DNA of 64,000 nt from Lachnospiraceae bacterium EP-SM-12S-S03 (GTDB lineage Bacteria; Bacillota; Clostridia; Lachnospirales; Lachnospiraceae), in assembly GCA_020540725.1 (NCBI GenBank), contig JAJBSL010000009.1, positions 1 to 64,000 of the forward strand, given 5' to 3'. The translations under genes were made by a program, and so were the position numbers. Below the pieces are notes generated by a model. That model ran no database searches. It was not told the origin of the DNA and was given only the letters and a program-made list of their open reading frames with translations. Positions 8,507 through 16,850 of this stretch are shown piece after piece (position 1 is the first letter of the stretch; each line of letters opens with the position of its first letter).

Positions 8507-9622
8507 CTAGTCCAAATAATCCCGCAACTTACGGCTTCTGCTTGGGTGACGGAGTTTTCTAAGAGCTTTCGCTTCAATTTGACGGATACGTTCTCTTGTA
8601 ACATCAAATTCTTTTCCAACTTCTTCCAGAGTTCTTGCACGACCGTCATTCATACCAAAACGCAGGCGCAGAACTTTCTGCTCTCTGTCAGTCAGTGTAT
8701 TTAATACTTCATCCAGTTGTTCTTTTAATAATGTAGCTGCCGCAGCTTCTGCCGGAACCGGCACATTATCATCCTGAATAAAGTCTCCAAGATGACTATC
8801 TTCTTCTTCTCCAATCGGAGTCTCCAAAGATACCGGCTCCTGAGAAATTTTCAAAATCTCACGCACACGGTCCACCGGCATGTCAAGTTCTTCTGCAATC
8901 TCCTCCGGAGATGGTTCTCTTCCAAGTTCCTGTAAAAGCTGTCTGGATACACGAATGAGTTTATTGATGGTTTCCACCATATGCACCGGAATACGAATGG
9001 TTCTCGCCTGGTCTGCAATAGCTCTTGTAATTGCCTGACGAATCCACCATGTCGCATACGTACTGAACTTAAATCCTTTTTCGTAGTCAAATTTCTCGAC
9101 CGCTTTGATCAATCCTAAGTTTCCTTCCTGAATCAAATCTAAGAAAAGCATTCCTCGGCCAACATAGCGTTTTGCAATACTTACAACAAGACGAAGATTC
9201 GCTTCCGCAAGACGTTTTTTCGCATCTTCGTCTCCTTCTGCCATACGTTTTGCAAGCTCAATCTCTTCATCTGCACTCAAAAGAGGAACTTTACCAATTT
9301 CCTTCAAATACATACGAACCGGGTCCTCAATGCTGATTCCTTCCGGAACGGACAAATCAATTTTCTCTACATCAATTTCATCCTCATCCGTAATGACAAT
9401 CTCCAAGTCATCATCCACATCATCCGGATCGTCACTGATTCTCAAAACGTCGATATTCTGTGACTCCAGAAAATCAAATACCTTCTCCATCTGATCAGGA
9501 TCAAGTTCTATTTCAGAAAAAGCATCGTTGATTTCCTGAATTTCCAATACATTCTTTTTCTTTTTTGCTAGCGCCACCAGTTCTTTCAATTTTTCTTCAA
9601 ATTTTACAATATTTTCTTCCAT
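8507..9622 (-). CDS. rpoD: Primary RNA polymerase sigma factor
   Basis: Housekeeping sigma-70 (SigA) of 371 residues. An acidic N-terminal region 1.1 is followed by region 1.2 ([11 protein letters not shown]), the 2.1-2.4 core with [20 protein letters not shown] and the [10 protein letters not shown] segment, region 3, and region 4.2 ending [20 protein letters not shown]. Size and order match SigA of Firmicutes. It sits between dnaG and trmK, the classic macromolecular-synthesis operon context. The sigma-A promoters with 17-bp spacers throughout the window fit this factor. Confidence 0.97.
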   Translation of the reverse strand: MEENIVKFEEKLKELVALAKKKKNVLEIQEINDAFSEIELDPDQMEKVFDFLESQNIDVLRISDDPDDVDDDLEIVITDEDEIDVEKIDLSVPEGISIEDPVRMYLKEIGKVPLLSADEEIELAKRMAEGDEDAKKRLAEANLRLVVSIAKRYVGRGMLFLDLIQEGNLGLIKAVEKFDYEKGFKFSTYATWWIRQAITRAIADQARTIRIPVHMVETINKLIRVSRQLLQELGREPSPEEIAEELDMPVDRVREILKISQEPVSLETPIGEEEDSHLGDFIQDDNVPVPAEAAAATLLKEQLDEVLNTLTDREQKVLRLRFGMNDGRARTLEEVGKEFDVTRERIRQIEAKALRKLRHPSRSRKLRDYLD

Positions 9623-9658
9623 TTTGTATCCATCCTCTCATTTGCTTTTATTTTATCC

Positions 9659-11434
9659 TTATTCAATAGAAATATGCAGTTTATGCAGGCTCTGCAATTC
9701 TCGCTTTGCCTCCATCAGCTTCTGCAATCCCTGAATATCTGTGGGGTCCAGCATCTTCGTTGCATGTTCGATACTGTTATTTTTCACACGAATGATCGTT
9801 TCCTTCAGAGCTTTCTCCTGTTCGCTCTTTGTGGTAAGCTCTTTAATCTTCGTGTGAAACAACGAAGCAACTTCACGATGCTCTTCCTCATCCGTAAAGT
9901 GATTCATAATCTTTGCCGGATTCAATGTTCCTTCTTCGTACTGCTTATAAAGAAGTTCTGCCACCGTAGTATATAACTCTTCTGTAAAATCTTTCGGTGT
10001 AATATATTTTTTGATCTGTGTAAAAATCCTTTCATCTTCCAAAAGCCAAGTGATCAGAACTTTTTGAGATGTAATATTTCCATCTTCTCTATGGCTTTCT
10101 TTACCGGCAGCCTGTTTCGGACGAACCGCCGGTGTGGCAAGTCCACTTTTTACTGCCATTTTTCCTACAAGCTTTCTAAGATTCTCATACCCAAGATGAT
10201 ATGCCTGTGCCACCGCTTCTATATAATTATTCCTCTCAATCTCTTCTTCAAAGCTGCAGAGTCGTTTTGCAGCTTCATTATAGAATTCGGTCTTTCCTTC
10301 CGGAGAATTCATATCATAATCCTTTTCCAGTATTTCAAGACTGAACATAAAGCCGTTTCTCGCCTTATGGATTCTTTCTTCAAAAGCCTCTGCCCCAAGA
10401 TTCTTAATAAATTCATCCGGATCTTTATATGGATCCATCCGGATAATCTTCGCCGTAATTCCCGCTTCCTTTAAAATCGGAATACCGCGCAGCGCAGCTT
10501 TCGTCCCGGCTTCATCACTGTCATAAGTCAAATAGACTTCATTCACATAACGTTTGATCAAAGAAGCATGACCTGATGTAAGTGCTGTTCCAAGAGATGC
10601 CACCGCATTGGTAAATCCTGCCTGATGAAGCGCAATTACATCCATATAACCTTCACAGATCAGAAAATATGGTTTCCTTGATGTTCTTGCACGATTGAGA
10701 CCGTAAAGATTCCGACTCTTATCAAACACGATAGTCTCCGGCGAATTGAGATATTTCGGTTTGGCATCTCCCATGACGCGTCCTCCGAATCCGATCACAC
10801 GGTTATTGACATCCATAATAGGAAACATTACCCTGTTCCAAAACTTATCGTAAACACCTTTTCTTTCATCTATACTGATGAGTCCTGCCTTTGAGATCAC
10901 TTCATCACTATATCCTTTTGTTTTCAAATACCGATACAAATCATCACTGTATTTATTCGAATATCCCAACCCAAAAGCAGTAATCGTCTCTTCACTTAAC
11001 TTTCTCTTTGTCAGATACTCATGGGCTAACTTCCCATGATCCGTCTTCAGTTGTGCATAATAATATTTTGCTGCCAGCTTATTTACCTCTAAAACCGAAA
11101 CTTTCAGGTCTGCTTTTTCTTTGGCTTCTTTCGAGTATTCCATCTCCGGCAATTCAACTCCGGCTCTCTCTGCCAACATTTTCAATGCCTCCACAAATGT
11201 GTAATTCTCATACTCCATGATAAATGTGAAAACATTTCCCCCGGCTCCGCATCCAAAGCAGTAATACATCTGCTTTTCTCTGCTTACGGAAAAAGAAGGC
11301 GATTTCTCATTGTGAAATGGACATAGTCCAAAGTAGGAGCTGCCCTTTTTTGTAAGCCTTACATATCCGGAAATTACATCTACAATGTCATTTCTGGATC
11401 TTACCTCTTCTATCAGTTCATCCGGATAATACAT
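9659..11434 (-). CDS. dnaG: DNA primase
   Basis: DnaG primase of 591 residues that makes RNA primers at the replication fork. The N-terminal CHC2 zinc finger (CPFHNEKSPSFSV ... YYCFGCGAGG, about residues 38-65) is followed by the TOPRIM catalytic core (LICEGYMDVIALHQAG and LTYDSDEAG) and a C-terminal helicase-interaction region. It lies 36 bases upstream of rpoD and 15 bases downstream of dgt. No unusual features. Confidence 0.97.
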   Translation of the reverse strand: MYYPDELIEEVRSRNDIVDVISGYVRLTKKGSSYFGLCPFHNEKSPSFSVSREKQMYYCFGCGAGGNVFTFIMEYENYTFVEALKMLAERAGVELPEMEYSKEAKEKADLKVSVLEVNKLAAKYYYAQLKTDHGKLAHEYLTKRKLSEETITAFGLGYSNKYSDDLYRYLKTKGYSDEVISKAGLISIDERKGVYDKFWNRVMFPIMDVNNRVIGFGGRVMGDAKPKYLNSPETIVFDKSRNLYGLNRARTSRKPYFLICEGYMDVIALHQAGFTNAVASLGTALTSGHASLIKRYVNEVYLTYDSDEAGTKAALRGIPILKEAGITAKIIRMDPYKDPDEFIKNLGAEAFEERIHKARNGFMFSLEILEKDYDMNSPEGKTEFYNEAAKRLCSFEEEIERNNYIEAVAQAYHLGYENLRKLVGKMAVKSGLATPAVRPKQAAGKESHREDGNITSQKVLITWLLEDERIFTQIKKYITPKDFTEELYTTVAELLYKQYEEGTLNPAKIMNHFTDEEEHREVASLFHTKIKELTTKSEQEKALKETIIRVKNNSIEHATKMLDPTDIQGLQKLMEAKRELQSLHKLHISIE

Positions 11435-11449
11435 GGATGTTTCCTCCTT

Positions 11450-12457
11450 CTATTCTTCCCATCCTTCCGGTATAAAATATTCCCGGAATTTCTTCACTGC
11501 ATAGGCATCTGTCATCCCGGCAATGAAATCACAGACGCTTTGCTCTTTCGTACTGACTCCCCGATCAATCATTTCCAGATATTTCTCAGGAAGCTGTTCA
11601 ATATGATCTATATAATATCCATAAAGATTCTGTATCATTTCTTCCGCTTTGTGCTCTTCTCTTTTTGCACGTGGATTCAGATACACATGTTCAAACATAA
11701 ACTTCCGGAGTCCCTGTGTTGCCCTCTCTACTTCTCCGGACATAGTAATCACCTGCTGATTCTCACTGCTTCGAATGACATTATGGATCATGGTATTCAA
11801 GCGCATTCTTGTTGTCTCCCCTAATACCATGCGGAACTCTGATGGAATATCTTCCGGCTTTAAAATTCCTCCCCGGATTGCATCATCAATATCATGATTG
11901 ATATAGGCAATCTTATCAGAAAGTCTTACAATCGCACCTTCTAATGTAGCCGGATGCCCGCTTGTCTTATGATTCAGTATACCGTCGCGCACTTCCCACG
12001 TCAGATTCAAACCTCTTCCATGCTTTTCCAAAAGTTCTACCACACGCACACTCTGTTCATTGTGTTTAAATCCGTTTGGACAAACCTGATCCAGTGCACG
12101 TTCCCCCGCATGTCCAAAAGGAGTGTGTCCAAGATCATGCCCCAGGGCGATCGCTTCCACCAGATCTTCATTCAGCCGCAATGCCTTTGCTATCGTTCTG
12201 GCATTCTGCGACACTTCCAACGTGTGCGTAAGTCTTGTCCGGTAATGATCTCCTTTCGGTAAAAGGAAGACCTGTGTCTTCTGCTTTAACCGGCGAAAAG
12301 ATTTACTGTGCAGTATCCGGTCCCTGTCTCTTTGAAAAACAGGGCGAAGATCACATTGGTCTTCTTCCCTCTCTCTTCCTCTGGATTTACTGCTAAGTGT
12401 TGCGTACGGACTTAAGTACTCTAATTCTCTTTCTTCTAACTGTTCACGGATTGTCAT
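11450..12457 (-). CDS. dgt: dGTP triphosphohydrolase-like HD protein
   Basis: Deoxyguanosinetriphosphate triphosphohydrolase family protein of 335 residues that hydrolyses dNTPs to nucleoside and triphosphate. The HD-domain ligands are visible: RTRLTHTLEVSQ, ALGHDLGHTPFGHAGE and a later Asp in RLSDKIAYINHD. Its position as first gene ahead of dnaG-rpoD is typical of Clostridia. The 159 bases upstream carry no clear -35/-10 pair that I can defend. Substrate preference among dNTPs is not readable from sequence. Confidence 0.93.
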   Translation of the reverse strand: MTIREQLEERELEYLSPYATLSSKSRGREREEDQCDLRPVFQRDRDRILHSKSFRRLKQKTQVFLLPKGDHYRTRLTHTLEVSQNARTIAKALRLNEDLVEAIALGHDLGHTPFGHAGERALDQVCPNGFKHNEQSVRVVELLEKHGRGLNLTWEVRDGILNHKTSGHPATLEGAIVRLSDKIAYINHDIDDAIRGGILKPEDIPSEFRMVLGETTRMRLNTMIHNVIRSSENQQVITMSGEVERATQGLRKFMFEHVYLNPRAKREEHKAEEMIQNLYGYYIDHIEQLPEKYLEMIDRGVSTKEQSVCDFIAGMTDAYAVKKFREYFIPEGWEE

Positions 12458-12628
12458 AGGCCACCTCGCATATTCCTGCTAACAATTGTTCCTATTAATA
12501 ATATTCTGCAAACTTTTCGTATTTCCTTTTTCCTTTTCTAATTAGTTGCGTAAAATTTAAGTTTCATATCACATTTCGCACAATTTTTCATATGATAAAG
12601 CATAACATCGTATATTATGGAGGTCTTT

Positions 12629-13549
12629 ATGACAGAAAGAGAAGCCTACACCATTTCATCCTTGGAGCTACATTTGTTTTTTCTTCGCATTATGAAAGAG
12701 CATGCCTTTTTCCTTTCAGCCGGCTCCACACCCGTAAACGCAGATTTTAGCCGCGGAGCGCTCCGCTTTAAGCAGCAATTTGAAACTCTGCTTTCCCGGG
12801 CTATAAACTTAGGGAACGGAATCGTGCGTCCCGAAATCTTAAAATCCTGCGAAATTGTTACCGGTTGCACACTGACCGCAGAACAACAAACAGAATCGCT
12901 CACAGGAATTCCGATCAATAAGAAGCTGACTCACATGGAAGAAAGTATGAATGCGTCCTGTTCTCCAAATGTCACAATTGAGCTCTCCCACCATGTGAAG
13001 CAGTTGAACCAACAGACATTGATTCTTTTGAATGGATTCCTTCGCTTTCAGGAGTCCATAGTGGAACATGTACAATCTTGTCGCATGTTTACTTCAAATT
13101 ATCCCACTTTAATTGATCATATTTTACGTGAAGCTATATATTATCGCGATAGCCTGATGGCACTGGACAACGAAAACTGTAACCAGAATATGCACCATAA
13201 AGCAGATGAAACTTTCTGGAACCGCATCATGATGGAACACGCTTTGTTTATGAGAGGTTTACTTGATCCTGCAGAAAACAAATTGATTGTGCAAGCCAAT
13301 ACTTTTGCCGAAACTTATGCCGAACTTCTTGATATGGCTACCGAAAAAGTATGTGATTGCGAAGAAGCTGCCACCGAACCTTTGGACACCCTTGCAGAAA
13401 CAGAAAAATTTCGGGATTTTAAACAGACAGCCACAATCGGACTTACAGAATGTGAAATTCGTTCCATAATCCTCCCGCTGCTTTCCGACCATATATTAAG
13501 AGAAGCAAACCACTACTTAAGGTTACTCCGTATGCAAAATTGCAATTAA
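12629..13549 (+). CDS. DUF2935 family protein, ferritin-like helical repeats
   Basis: Protein of 306 residues with two related halves, each made of long helices containing Glu and His spaced as in ferritin-like di-metal bundles: LHLFFLRIMKEHAFF near the start, FWNRIMMEHALFMRG in the middle, and DHILREA occurring twice (once per half). This matches the DUF2935 family of Firmicutes, whose function is unknown to me; metal binding is an inference. The start at 12629 is preferred over an in-frame ATG at 12617 because GGAGG lies 5 bases upstream of it. The gene stands alone on the plus strand. Confidence 0.8.
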   Translation: MTEREAYTISSLELHLFFLRIMKEHAFFLSAGSTPVNADFSRGALRFKQQFETLLSRAINLGNGIVRPEILKSCEIVTGCTLTAEQQTESLTGIPINKKLTHMEESMNASCSPNVTIELSHHVKQLNQQTLILLNGFLRFQESIVEHVQSCRMFTSNYPTLIDHILREAIYYRDSLMALDNENCNQNMHHKADETFWNRIMMEHALFMRGLLDPAENKLIVQANTFAETYAELLDMATEKVCDCEEAATEPLDTLAETEKFRDFKQTATIGLTECEIRSIILPLLSDHILREANHYLRLLRMQNCN

Positions 13550-13580
13550 AAAAGGATCGAGATACTCCCCAATCCTTTCT
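13548..13580. terminator. Bidirectional terminator between DUF2935 gene and tRNA-Leu genes
   Basis: AAAGGAT (13551-13557) pairs with ATCCTTT (13572-13578). On the minus strand the stem is followed by six Ts, ending the tRNA-Leu transcript. The plus strand ends in a shorter T-run. Confidence 0.75.
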
Positions 13581-13582
13581 CA

Positions 13583-13667
13583 TGCGCGAGACGGGACTTG
13601 AACCCGTACGATTGCAATAATCACTAGATCCTTAGTCTAGCTCGTCTGCCAATTCCGACACTCGCGC
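13583..13667 (-). tRNA. tRNA-Leu (anticodon AAG), copy 2
   Basis: An 85-base class II tRNA. The acceptor GCGCGAG pairs with CTCGCGC, with discriminator A. The anticodon stem CTAGA/TCTAG encloses the loop CTAAGGA, giving anticodon AAG (Leu, CUU/CUC if A34 becomes inosine). The T arm is ACGGG-TTCAAGT-CCCGT. The long variable arm pairs GATT with AATC. CCA is not encoded. Confidence 0.95.
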
Positions 13668-13696
13668 ATATTATATTTATTTTTTACTTTTAAGTA

Positions 13697-13781
13697 TGCG
13701 CGAGACGGGACTTGAACCCGTACGATCGCATTGATCACTAGATCCTTAGTCTAGCTCGTCTGCCAATTCCGACACTCGCGC
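13697..13781 (-). tRNA. tRNA-Leu (anticodon AAG), copy 1
   Basis: Near-identical to the copy 29 bases downstream. The acceptor, D, anticodon and T arms are the same; only the variable arm differs, pairing GATC with GATC instead of GATT with AATC. The changes preserve pairing. It is the promoter-proximal copy. CCA is not encoded. Confidence 0.95.
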
Positions 13782-13815
13782 ATATTTTAAGTAGGTCTTG
13801 TGCGACCTGAAATTT

Positions 13816-13844
13816 ATAATACCATAAGTCAACTTCTACGTCAA
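13816..13844 (-). promoter_or_regulatory. Promoter of the tandem tRNA-Leu genes
   Basis: On the minus strand TTGACG (13844-13839) and TATTAT (13821-13816) are 17 bp apart. A-rich tracts upstream could act as an UP element. A short hairpin (AGGTC-GCACAA-GACCT, 13793-13808) lies at the predicted 5' end of the precursor. Confidence 0.7.
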
Positions 13845-13985
13845 CACTTTTTTTATTTTTCCTTTGATTTTTTTATTTTTCACTTTGACTTTTCACTTCG
13901 CTTTTTATTTACAAATGACACACCATTAACAAACAACCGGAACAAAAATTTATAGCCGAACGAAGCACTCGATACAAGATAGGTA
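13845..13985. other. AT-rich intergenic stretch, no gene seen
   Basis: Between the tRNA-Leu promoter and the rplT terminator there are homopolymeric A/T runs and no plausible reading frame with a ribosome binding site on either strand. Confidence 0.6.
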
Positions 13986-14019
13986 TTAAAAAGCTAGCCC
14001 GAATTATGGACTAGCTTTT
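13986..14019 (-). terminator. Terminator of the infC-rpmI-rplT operon
   Basis: AAAAGCTAG and CTAGCTTTT pair around a 13-base loop and are followed on the minus strand by TTTTT, 17 bases after the rplT stop. Confidence 0.85.
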
Positions 14020-14035
14020 CTTTGTCTCTTATGAA

Positions 14036-14389
14036 TTAAAATGCTTTTTTAGCTACTTCTGCTAAAGCTGTGAATCCAGCAGCATCATTTACTGCCATGT
14101 CGGCTAAGATTTTTCTGTTAATCTCAACATTAGCAACTTTTAATCCGTGCATTAATTTGCTGTATGATAAACCATTCATTCTTGCTGCTGCATTGATACG
14201 AGCGATCCATAACTGTCTCATCTGACGTTTGCGCTGTTTTCTTCCTGCGTATGAAGATGTTAACGCTCTCATTACAGACTGTTTTGCAACTCTGTACTGT
14301 TTAGATCTTGCTCCTCTGTATCCTTTTGCTAATTTTAATGTTCTATTATGTTTCTTCTTAGCGTTCATTCCGCCTTTAATTCTTGCCAT
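14036..14389 (-). CDS. rplT: 50S ribosomal protein L20
   Basis: L20 of 117 residues, with the basic extended N-terminal tail ([18 protein letters not shown]) and the globular C-terminal RNA-binding domain that is identical in fold across bacteria. It is the last gene of infC-rpmI-rplT. In Firmicutes this protein represses its own operon by binding the leader; a matching leader structure is present upstream of infC at 15181-15373. Length and start (after AGGAGG) are normal. Confidence 0.98.
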   Translation of the reverse strand: MARIKGGMNAKKKHNRTLKLAKGYRGARSKQYRVAKQSVMRALTSSYAGRKQRKRQMRQLWIARINAAARMNGLSYSKLMHGLKVANVEINRKILADMAVNDAAGFTALAEVAKKAF

Positions 14390-14418
14390 TTCTTATTCCT
14401 CCTTCAGTCTTCCAAATC

Positions 14419-14616
14419 TTATAAGTATGGTAATACTTTCTTCATATTCTTTACATTTGTAGCATCTGTAATTGTTGCTTTTCTAAGATTTCTTTTTCTC
14501 TTTGTAGATTTCTTAGTTAAGATATGGCTCTTATAAGCTTTGTTTCTTTTTAACATTCCTGAAGCTGTTTTTTTGAAGCGCTTTGCAGCAGCTCTATTTG
14601 TTTTAATTTTTGGCAT
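14419..14616 (-). CDS. rpmI: 50S ribosomal protein L35
   Basis: L35 of 65 residues, very basic, with the family start [17 protein letters not shown] and a C-terminal [12 protein letters not shown] end. It is the middle gene of the operon, 57 bases after infC and 29 bases before rplT. Confidence 0.98.
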   Translation of the reverse strand: MPKIKTNRAAAKRFKKTASGMLKRNKAYKSHILTKKSTKRKRNLRKATITDATNVKNMKKVLPYL

Positions 14617-14673
14617 AATAGTTATCCTCCTTAATTGTACTGCGGTATCTTATCCCACACTTTTGTTTTATGT

Positions 14674-15180
14674 TTAACGTTTTTCAGTTAAAACCATACT
14701 CATGCTTCTACCTTCAAGCTTTGGCGCTTTTTCAATTGAAGCCACTTCTTTTAACATATCAGCAAAATCATCTAATATATGTTTGCTAGACTGCATATGT
14801 GCCATTTCTCTACCACGGAAACGAAGTGTCACTTTCACTTTATTTCCTTTTGCAATAAATTTCTTTGCGTTATTGACTTTTGTATTCAAGTCATTCACAT
14901 CGATATTCGGTGATAAACGTACTTCTTTCACCTCAACAGTCTTCTGCTTTTTCTTTGCTTCTTTTTCTTTTCTTGCCAGTTCATATCTATATTTACCATA
15001 ATCGATAATCTTACATACTGGCGGTTTTGCTGTTGGAGCAATCTTCACAAGATCAAGTTCCGCTTCCTGCGCGAGTTTCATCGCCTCTCTTGAAGACATG
15101 ATTCCTAACTGCGCTCCGTCTTCTCCAATCACACGCACTTCTTTGTCTCTGATCTGCTCATTAATCATTAATTCGTTAAT
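14674..15180 (-). CDS. infC: Translation initiation factor IF-3, ATT start codon
   Basis: IF-3 of 168 residues, which binds the 30S subunit and proofreads start codon-anticodon pairing. The N-domain begins INELMINEQIRDKEVRVIG; the linker is rich in Lys/Glu; the C-domain ends with the usual GRSMSMVLTEKR. I place the start at an ATT codon (15180-15178), not the in-frame ATG at 15168. The only Shine-Dalgarno, GGAGG at 15194-15190, lies 9 bases before ATT but 21 before ATG. infC commonly uses AUU, which lets IF-3 repress its own translation. Confidence 0.93.
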   Translation of the reverse strand: MNELMINEQIRDKEVRVIGEDGAQLGIMSSREAMKLAQEAELDLVKIAPTAKPPVCKIIDYGKYRYELARKEKEAKKKQKTVEVKEVRLSPNIDVNDLNTKVNNAKKFIAKGNKVKVTLRFRGREMAHMQSSKHILDDFADMLKEVASIEKAPKLEGRSMSMVLTEKR

Positions 15181-15373
15181 TGTAGTGTACCTCCATCATA
15201 AATCTAAAACATTTTAACACAAAAAAATGAATAGCACAAACTATCCACCCTAAACAAAATTATACTTCTCTTTTTCATGAAGAAATGCTATAATTATGCA
15301 AATATCAAACCATTAGTCACTTACCCGTGCTACGGTGAGAGTGGATACTCTACTTTATTTTTTGCTTTCCGCT
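15181..15373 (-). ncRNA. L20-type attenuator leader of infC-rpmI-rplT
   Basis: About 190 bases of untranslated leader on the minus strand. A hairpin AGAGT-ATCC-ACTCT (15351-15338) comes first. It is followed by TCAC-CGT/ACG-GTGA (15337-15317) with an asymmetric internal loop like the L20 site in 23S rRNA. Near the end, GGATAG/CTATTC (15246-15229) forms a terminator stem followed by seven Ts (15227-15221). GTGGATA of the terminator (15248-15242) can instead pair with TATCCAC in the first hairpin (15347-15341), giving two exclusive folds. Matches the L20 leader mechanism known from Bacillus; not checked by covariance model. Confidence 0.75.
15221..15248 (-). terminator. Attenuator stem in the infC leader
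   Basis: Six paired bases (GGATAG with CTATTC, one G-U) and a 6-base loop are followed by a seven-T run. The stem is about 40 bases ahead of the infC start, so termination here would shut off all three genes. Confidence 0.65.
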
Positions 15374-15379
15374 CTTATT

Positions 15380-15408
15380 AATTTAACACACTTTATATGC
15401 CGTGTCAA
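15380..15408 (-). promoter_or_regulatory. Promoter of infC-rpmI-rplT
   Basis: A consensus TTGACA (15408-15403) and TAAATT (15385-15380) are separated by 17 bp. The interval to the NlpC/P60 terminator is T-rich. The predicted start near 15373 places the whole leader in the transcript. Confidence 0.8.
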
Positions 15409-15443
15409 CATATTTTTTTCCATTTTTCTCAACTTTTTTCAGC

Positions 15444-15482
15444 AAAACAGGCTGCTTTGCATCTTTGCATTGCAGCCTGTTG
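15444..15482 (-). terminator. Terminator after the NlpC/P60 gene
   Basis: AACAGGCTGC pairs with GCAGCCTGTT, followed on the minus strand by TTTTGC. The stem begins 5 bases after the gene's stop codon. Confidence 0.8.
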
Positions 15483-15486
15483 TTTA

Positions 15487-16635
15487 CTACCAATATCTTC
15501 TGAACCATGGAGAACCGTATACATTGATCACTTCCACACTTCTCCCCGGCTTCGGCGCATGAATCATTTTGCCTCCGCCAATATAGATACCTACATGTCC
15601 GCTGTAACATACAAGATCTCCCGGAAGAGCACTTGCCATATTGGCCACTGCCTTTCCGCCCGCTCCTTGCGATCCTGAAGTACGTGGAAGGGAAATTCCA
15701 GCCGCCTGATGTGCTCTCATCGTAAGACCGGAACAATCAATTCCGGATCTTGATGTACCTCCCCACTGATACGGAACTCCGATATAACTATACGCAGCAC
15801 TTACAATCTGCGCTCCCTTACTGGAATCCGAAGAAGAGGAAGAATCTGAAGATGTATCTCCTCCCGAATTATCATTGCTTTCTGACTCTGAACCCGAATT
15901 TTCATTTGAAGAAGAGTTCCCTCCAGATGTTCCTTTATCAGAATCTGTACTGTCATCCGTTGTTTCCTTGGAACTTGCTTCTTTCGCAGCACGTTCCTTT
16001 GCCGCCTGTTCTTCTGCTGCCTTTTTAGCCGCCTCTTCTCTTGCCGCTTCAATCTGCTGATCAAAATCTGCAATCTGTGCCTGCTTAGACGAAATCGTAT
16101 TATTCAGACTTTCTTTGTCACTTTCAAATTCAGCCTGCATCTTTTCCATGCTTTCAAGTTCCGTCTCCAGAGTTTCTTTTAACTCTTTCACTTTGTTCTT
16201 TGTCTTTTCATATTCTTTCAGCATTTTGCGGTCATAGGATTGTACTTTTTGAATATACTCCGCCTTATTCAGTGCATCCGTAATACTGTCGGACTCAAGA
16301 AGACTTTCCGCAAATCCGGTCTCACCGGCCTCGTACATATACTTAATGCGAAGAAGCATATCTTCATACTGCTTCTTCTCCTTTTCTTCTGCTTTCTCCA
16401 GATCTGTCTGAGCCTGTTCAATCTCTTCCCCTTTTTCTACAAGCTCTGCTTCCAGATTATTGATCTTTGTCATAACGGAAGCAAGTTCTGACTGAAGAGA
16501 AGTAACTTCACTCTGTGTATCCTTCTTGCTTTGCTCCAGTTCATTGATATTCGGAGCTGCCATGGAAGGGGTCACCAGAAGTGACGCTGCCAGTACGGAA
16601 ATTCCCAAAAGTTTTCCTACTTTTAATTTATTCAT
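15487..16635 (-). CDS. Secreted coiled-coil NlpC/P60 peptidoglycan endopeptidase
   Basis: Secreted hydrolase of 382 residues with the architecture of CwlO-type D,L-endopeptidases. A signal peptide spans residues 1 to about 27 (cleavage after SMAA). A long coiled coil (about residues 28-210) is rich in Lys/Glu. A low-complexity Ser/Glu/Asn linker leads to a C-terminal NlpC/P60 domain. The catalytic Cys is in [14 protein letters not shown], the His in [10 protein letters not shown] and the third residue His in MIHAP. The GTG at 16668 was rejected for lack of a spaced ribosome site; ATG 16635 begins the signal peptide. A WalR-like box and a good promoter lie upstream. Confidence 0.93.
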   Translation of the reverse strand: MNKLKVGKLLGISVLAASLLVTPSMAAPNINELEQSKKDTQSEVTSLQSELASVMTKINNLEAELVEKGEEIEQAQTDLEKAEEKEKKQYEDMLLRIKYMYEAGETGFAESLLESDSITDALNKAEYIQKVQSYDRKMLKEYEKTKNKVKELKETLETELESMEKMQAEFESDKESLNNTISSKQAQIADFDQQIEAAREEAAKKAAEEQAAKERAAKEASSKETTDDSTDSDKGTSGGNSSSNENSGSESESNDNSGGDTSSDSSSSSDSSKGAQIVSAAYSYIGVPYQWGGTSRSGIDCSGLTMRAHQAAGISLPRTSGSQGAGGKAVANMASALPGDLVCYSGHVGIYIGGGKMIHAPKPGRSVEVINVYGSPWFRRYW

Positions 16636-16674
16636 AAATATACTCTGCCTCTCTTTTTTTGTTTTCACTCCCTT

Positions 16675-16703
16675 AGTATAGCCTATGTTTATTATTTTTT
16701 CAA
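16675..16703 (-). promoter_or_regulatory. Promoter of the NlpC/P60 gene
   Basis: TTGAAA (16703-16698) and TATACT (16680-16675) are 17 bp apart on the minus strand, about 40 bases before the ATG. Confidence 0.75.
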
Positions 16704-16710
16704 TACCTTT

Positions 16711-16727
16711 TTAACATTTTTGTAACA
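16711..16727 (-). promoter_or_regulatory. WalR-like box upstream of the NlpC/P60 gene
   Basis: TGTTAC-AAAAA-TGTTAA on the minus strand fits the WalR (YycF) direct-repeat consensus TGTWAH-N5-TGTWAH at every position. It ends 8 bp upstream of the -35 hexamer, a position suited to activation. Two more TGTTWA copies lie further upstream. WalR controls CwlO-type hydrolases in Bacillus; no walRK genes are in this window. Confidence 0.6.
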
Positions 16728-16806
16728 TTTAACATTTTAAACACACTTTTTTGTAATATTTCATTCATAGAAAATTGCCGATTCCAACCAAACAAACTCC
16801 CACTAT

Positions 16807-16837
16807 CAAAAACAAGCCGCATTTCTTTGCGGCTTGT
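16807..16837 (-). terminator. Terminator of the galacto-N-biose phosphorylase gene
   Basis: A perfect 10-bp stem (ACAAGCCGCA / TGCGGCTTGT) around a 6-base loop is followed by a T-run on the minus strand, 14 bases after the stop codon. Confidence 0.9.
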
Positions 16838-16850
16838 CCAATCATTTCTA

